A DNA stretch of 25,395 nucleotides from DASVLX01 sp035552275 (lineage in GTDB: Bacteria; Actinomycetota; Actinomycetes; Mycobacteriales; Pseudonocardiaceae): assembly GCA_035552275.1 (NCBI GenBank), contig DASZLR010000009.1:1-25395 (forward strand). The letters are read 5' to 3'. The notes beneath the pieces were generated by a model. The model searched no databases. It was not told the DNA's origin and saw nothing but the letters and a program-made list of their open reading frames with translations. Positions 23,464 to 25,395 of this stretch are shown piece after piece. Within the stretch, counting starts at the first letter, position 1, and each line of letters opens with the position of its first letter. The translations under genes and the position numbers were made by a program.

Positions 23464-23663
23464 CTCGTTGACTCCCTCTGTTGTTCGATCATCAGTTGGG
23501 CGGCATCAAGCCGCTCGCGGTAGTAGCGATGGATCCGGAACAGTTCGATCTTGGTGTCCAGTTCTTCGCGCTCATGCCGCAGCAGTGACAGCACCGCGAA
23601 GATCAGGGTCACCGTCAGCACCAAGCAGACGACGGCCAACGCGACCGTCCAACCAGACGTCAT
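23460..23663 (-). CDS. Small single-helix membrane protein, first gene of a micro-operon
   Basis: A 67-residue protein with one transmembrane helix (about 5-28, WTVALAVVCLVLTVTLIF onward). A long charged helix follows, RHEREELDTKIELF and HRYYRERLDAAQLMIEQQ, which could form a coiled coil in the cytoplasm. The start is ATG 23663 with a clear GGGGAG five bases upstream. It overlaps the next gene by 4 nt, so the two products are likely to be made together and may interact. The function is unknown. Confidence 0.78.
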   Translation of the reverse strand: MTSGWTVALAVVCLVLTVTLIFAVLSLLRHEREELDTKIELFRIHRYYRERLDAAQLMIEQQRESTR

Positions 23664-23847
23664 GACAACTCCCCATCACCGCTCGTTGGGCGGACGCACG
23701 GCCGGAACCGGGTCGACGGGCACAGTCCCGGCCGTGCTGGCTGGCCAGCCGCTGTTGGTCAAGCTCGGGTCCGAGGCAGCGCCGTGGTTGCGGCCGTCGC
23801 CACCTCGCTCCACTACCCTTACTCGACCAACACATGAGAAGATAGCG

Positions 23848-23862
23848 TTTGTGATTCACAAA
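23848..23862. promoter_or_regulatory. TTTGTG-ATT-CACAAA dyad, candidate operator
   Basis: A 6-bp inverted repeat with a 3-bp spacer lies in the 263-bp divergent region between the micro-operon (start 23663) and the XRE regulator (start 23927). On the minus strand TATCTT follows 5 bp after it and could be a -10 element. It is a natural candidate binding site for the adjacent XRE protein; this is untested. The rest of the divergent region shows no other clear structure. Confidence 0.45.
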
Positions 23863-23926
23863 TGACTACTTCCAAACGGGTGAATCTCGGACACGGTGGG
23901 TCACGACCAGTGGCTAAGGTGATCGC

Positions 23927-24787
23927 ATGGCGCAAGGAACGACGCGGGGGAAGCGCCGGCTCGGCAGGTTCATCAAGCCGATCCGGGAGCGATCCGCGCT
24001 GAAGGTGGAAGAGATCGCCAAACGCGCGTCCTGCTCGGCGCAAACGGTGTACAGGCTTGAGAACGGCGAGGCACTGCCGAGCCGGCTTCGGATCTCAGCG
24101 ATCCTGGCCGCCATCGGCGTGACCGACGAGGAACGCGAGCGCGCATGGCAACTGTGGGAGATCGCGGATGTCGACGCCGCGGTGGTCGCGCACGCCGAGG
24201 ACCTGCCAGTGAAGTACCGCCGCTTCCGGCTGGACGAGAGCGAGGCCACCCGGGAGCGAACGCTCGACATGGTCGGCATACCGGGCATCCTCCAAACGCC
24301 GGCCTATGCGACCGCGATCTCGCGGGCCGCCCATCGGCTGATCCGCGACAACCATTGGGAAGAGCGTGCCGGCGCTGAGCGACGAGAACGCCAGTCGCTG
24401 TTGACTCAGACCGCTGAGCCGCTGGCATTTCACAGCCTGGTGTCCGAGGCCGCGATCCGGAACATGATCGGCAGCCCCAAGATCATGGCCGAACAGCTTG
24501 ATCATGTGTTGACCATGATGGAGTTGCCGAACGTCACTATTCAGGTGCTGCCCTTCGACTTCGGCGAACACGGTCTGATGTCTGGGCCGCTCATCTTGTT
24601 CGACTTCTCGGACGACGAGAGCGAGGATGCGGCCTACGTGGAGAGCGTCATCGGCATCGAAGTGGTGCGACGAGATGCCGTGGCCGCGTTGAGAAGCGTT
24701 TGGGAGGACGTGGCTTCCGCTGCCGCGTCCCCCGAGCGATCGGCGGAAATCATCAAGGCAGAAAGGGATCGGGCAGAAGCGACATGA
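23927..24787 (+). CDS. XRE-family regulator with DUF5753 domain
   Basis: A 286-residue helix-turn-helix regulator of the type abundant in actinobacteria. Residues about 12-66 form the XRE domain (ALKVEEIAKRASCSAQTVYR, then LENGEALPS). Residues about 105-275 form the DUF5753 sensor-like domain, with GIPGILQTPAYATAI, MAEQLDHVLTMMELPNVTIQ and VLPFDFGEHG. AAGGTG lies a few bases upstream of ATG 23927. Its stop overlaps the DUF397 start by 4 nt (ATGA), the classic pairing seen in bldB/whiJ/abaA-type developmental loci, where the regulator and small protein act together. By analogy it may control development or antibiotic production, but its own target is unknown. Confidence 0.93.
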   Translation: MAQGTTRGKRRLGRFIKPIRERSALKVEEIAKRASCSAQTVYRLENGEALPSRLRISAILAAIGVTDEERERAWQLWEIADVDAAVVAHAEDLPVKYRRFRLDESEATRERTLDMVGIPGILQTPAYATAISRAAHRLIRDNHWEERAGAERRERQSLLTQTAEPLAFHSLVSEAAIRNMIGSPKIMAEQLDHVLTMMELPNVTIQVLPFDFGEHGLMSGPLILFDFSDDESEDAAYVESVIGIEVVRRDAVAALRSVWEDVASAAASPERSAEIIKAERDRAEAT

Positions 24788-24960
24788 ACACGCCCATCAC
24801 AACCTGGCGCAAGAGCAGCCAAAGCGCGACCAACGCTCAGTGCGTCGAGATCGCCAACACCCTCGATCGGCTGCGAGACAGCAAGAACCCAACCGGCCCA
24901 GCCCTGCGGGCCGATCTACCGGCCCTGCTGGCAGCGATCAAGACCAGCCAACTCAGCTGA
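24784..24960 (+). CDS. DUF397 small protein partner of the XRE regulator
   Basis: A 58-residue DUF397 protein. The family signature is complete: TTWRKSSQS at the N-terminus, CVEIA in the middle, LRDSKNPTGPAL and then ALLAAIKTSQ. ATG 24784 overlaps the XRE stop by 4 nt. In Streptomyces such proteins work with the neighbouring XRE regulator, apparently by modulating its DNA binding; members have also been discussed as antitoxin-like. The gene ends directly before a hairpin terminator. Confidence 0.93.
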   Translation: MNTPITTWRKSSQSATNAQCVEIANTLDRLRDSKNPTGPALRADLPALLAAIKTSQLS

Positions 24961-24967
24961 CCGAACT

Positions 24968-25009
24968 GGTGAGGTGCCCGCCTTGGCCAACCCGAGCGGG
25001 CACCTCACC
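24968..25009. terminator. 14-bp hairpin terminator after DUF397
   Basis: GGTGAGGTGCCCGC (24968-24981) pairs exactly with GCGGGCACCTCACC (24996-25009) across a 14-base loop. It sits between the convergent stops at 24960 and 25013 and should terminate in both directions. Confidence 0.85.
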
Positions 25010-25012
25010 TGC

Positions 25013-25384
25013 TCACCATGGAGTGGATGAGGGTGCCGCCCCGATAGCGATAGCTATTCCGGTGGGCACCAGATACGCCAAAGCCGCCAGCGGCAGCGCC
25101 CAAAACAGGCTCCGACGGAACAGTCTCGCCACAATCGCACCGACAAAGGAAAGTATCACCGCTGCGACCAAGCCGATCCATGGCAATTCCACGACGAGCT
25201 GCTGGCCGGAATCCGTGCAGATGTAGTAGCGGGTGTCATTGCTACCGCACGGGTCACTGGACATGCCCAACGGCAACATCAGGAAAAATGTGATGGGCAT
25301 TCCCACGACAGTGAGCGATGACACCGTCGCGATGAATGGTGCCCACTGATACGGCCAAACCGGACGAGGAAACTCTTTCTGCAT
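25013..25384 (-). CDS. Three-helix membrane protein of unknown function
   Basis: A 123-residue protein with hydrophobic segments at about 17-40, 67-86 and 92-117. The loop between the first and second helices (41-66) contains Cys46 and Cys56 (DPCGSNDTRYYICTD). It is probably extracytoplasmic, where the two cysteines could form a disulfide. The ATG at 25384 lies eleven bases from the window edge with no visible ribosome site, so the true start could lie outside. Base composition is less GC-rich than in the backbone genes, fitting an accessory gene. No family recognised. Confidence 0.7.
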   Translation of the reverse strand: MQKEFPRPVWPYQWAPFIATVSSLTVVGMPITFFLMLPLGMSSDPCGSNDTRYYICTDSGQQLVVELPWIGLVAAVILSFVGAIVARLFRRSLFWALPLAALAYLVPTGIAIAIGAAPSSTPW

Positions 25385-25395
25385 GGGCGGCCGGA

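Noticed and set aside
23572..23859. Leftward 95-codon frame overlapping the micro-operon promoter
   Set aside because: No ribosome site, Arg-rich shadow composition, and it conflicts with the better supported 67-residue gene and its GGGGAG site.
22633..25395. Integrated mobile element at the right end
   Set aside because: No integrase, transposase, attachment-site repeats or tRNA were found; accessory character alone is not enough.

Overview
The window is GC-rich actinobacterial chromosome. The lines of evidence are strong GC bias at third codon positions, WhiA, a mycothiol-dependent isomerase family protein, an XRE/DUF5753 plus DUF397 pair, the gene order uvrC-rapZ-yvcK-whiA, and a helicase-dead type of PriA. 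A member of the Pseudonocardiales is my best guess; this rests on inference, not on a marker gene.

Most of the window is a conserved backbone read leftward (minus strand). From right to left: priA (replication restart), def and fmt (formyl-methionine processing), rsmB (16S rRNA m5C methylation), a flavoprotein, rpe, then ribE-ribBA-ribH (riboflavin synthesis) running on into a PH-domain membrane protein and a Rieske lipoprotein. Next come a small membrane protein and uvrC-rapZ-yvcK-whiA, with whiA cut by the left edge. Junctions inside these blocks are very tight: 4-nt ATGA/GTGA overlaps or 8-20 nt overlaps, so translational coupling is likely.

Accessory genes interrupt this backbone. They are a mycothiol-dependent isomerase-like gene (5171-5971, +); a large GT-C type membrane glycosyltransferase (9690-11846, -) where ribD would be expected; an AAA ATPase fused to a PD-(D/E)xK-like domain (12774-14243, +) behind an AT-rich symmetric site; and a MarR-VOC pair divergent from an ABM-truncated haemoglobin fusion (14268-16059). 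The last insert is a secreted alpha/beta hydrolase of the cutinase/polyester-hydrolase family (16073-17044, -).

The right end (22633-25395) is accessory too: a Uma2-type nuclease-fold gene, a two-gene micro-operon (small membrane protein plus small acidic protein), an XRE-DUF397 regulator pair, and a partial-context membrane protein. It is punctuated by two strong bidirectional hairpin terminators and a TTTGTG-ATT-CACAAA dyad. No tRNA, rRNA, CRISPR, IS element or phage gene was seen. The most interesting items are the cutinase-like enzyme lacking the family's disulfide, the haemoglobin-monooxygenase/MarR/VOC module, the ATPase-nuclease with its operator-like dyad, and the replacement of ribD by a glycosyltransferase.
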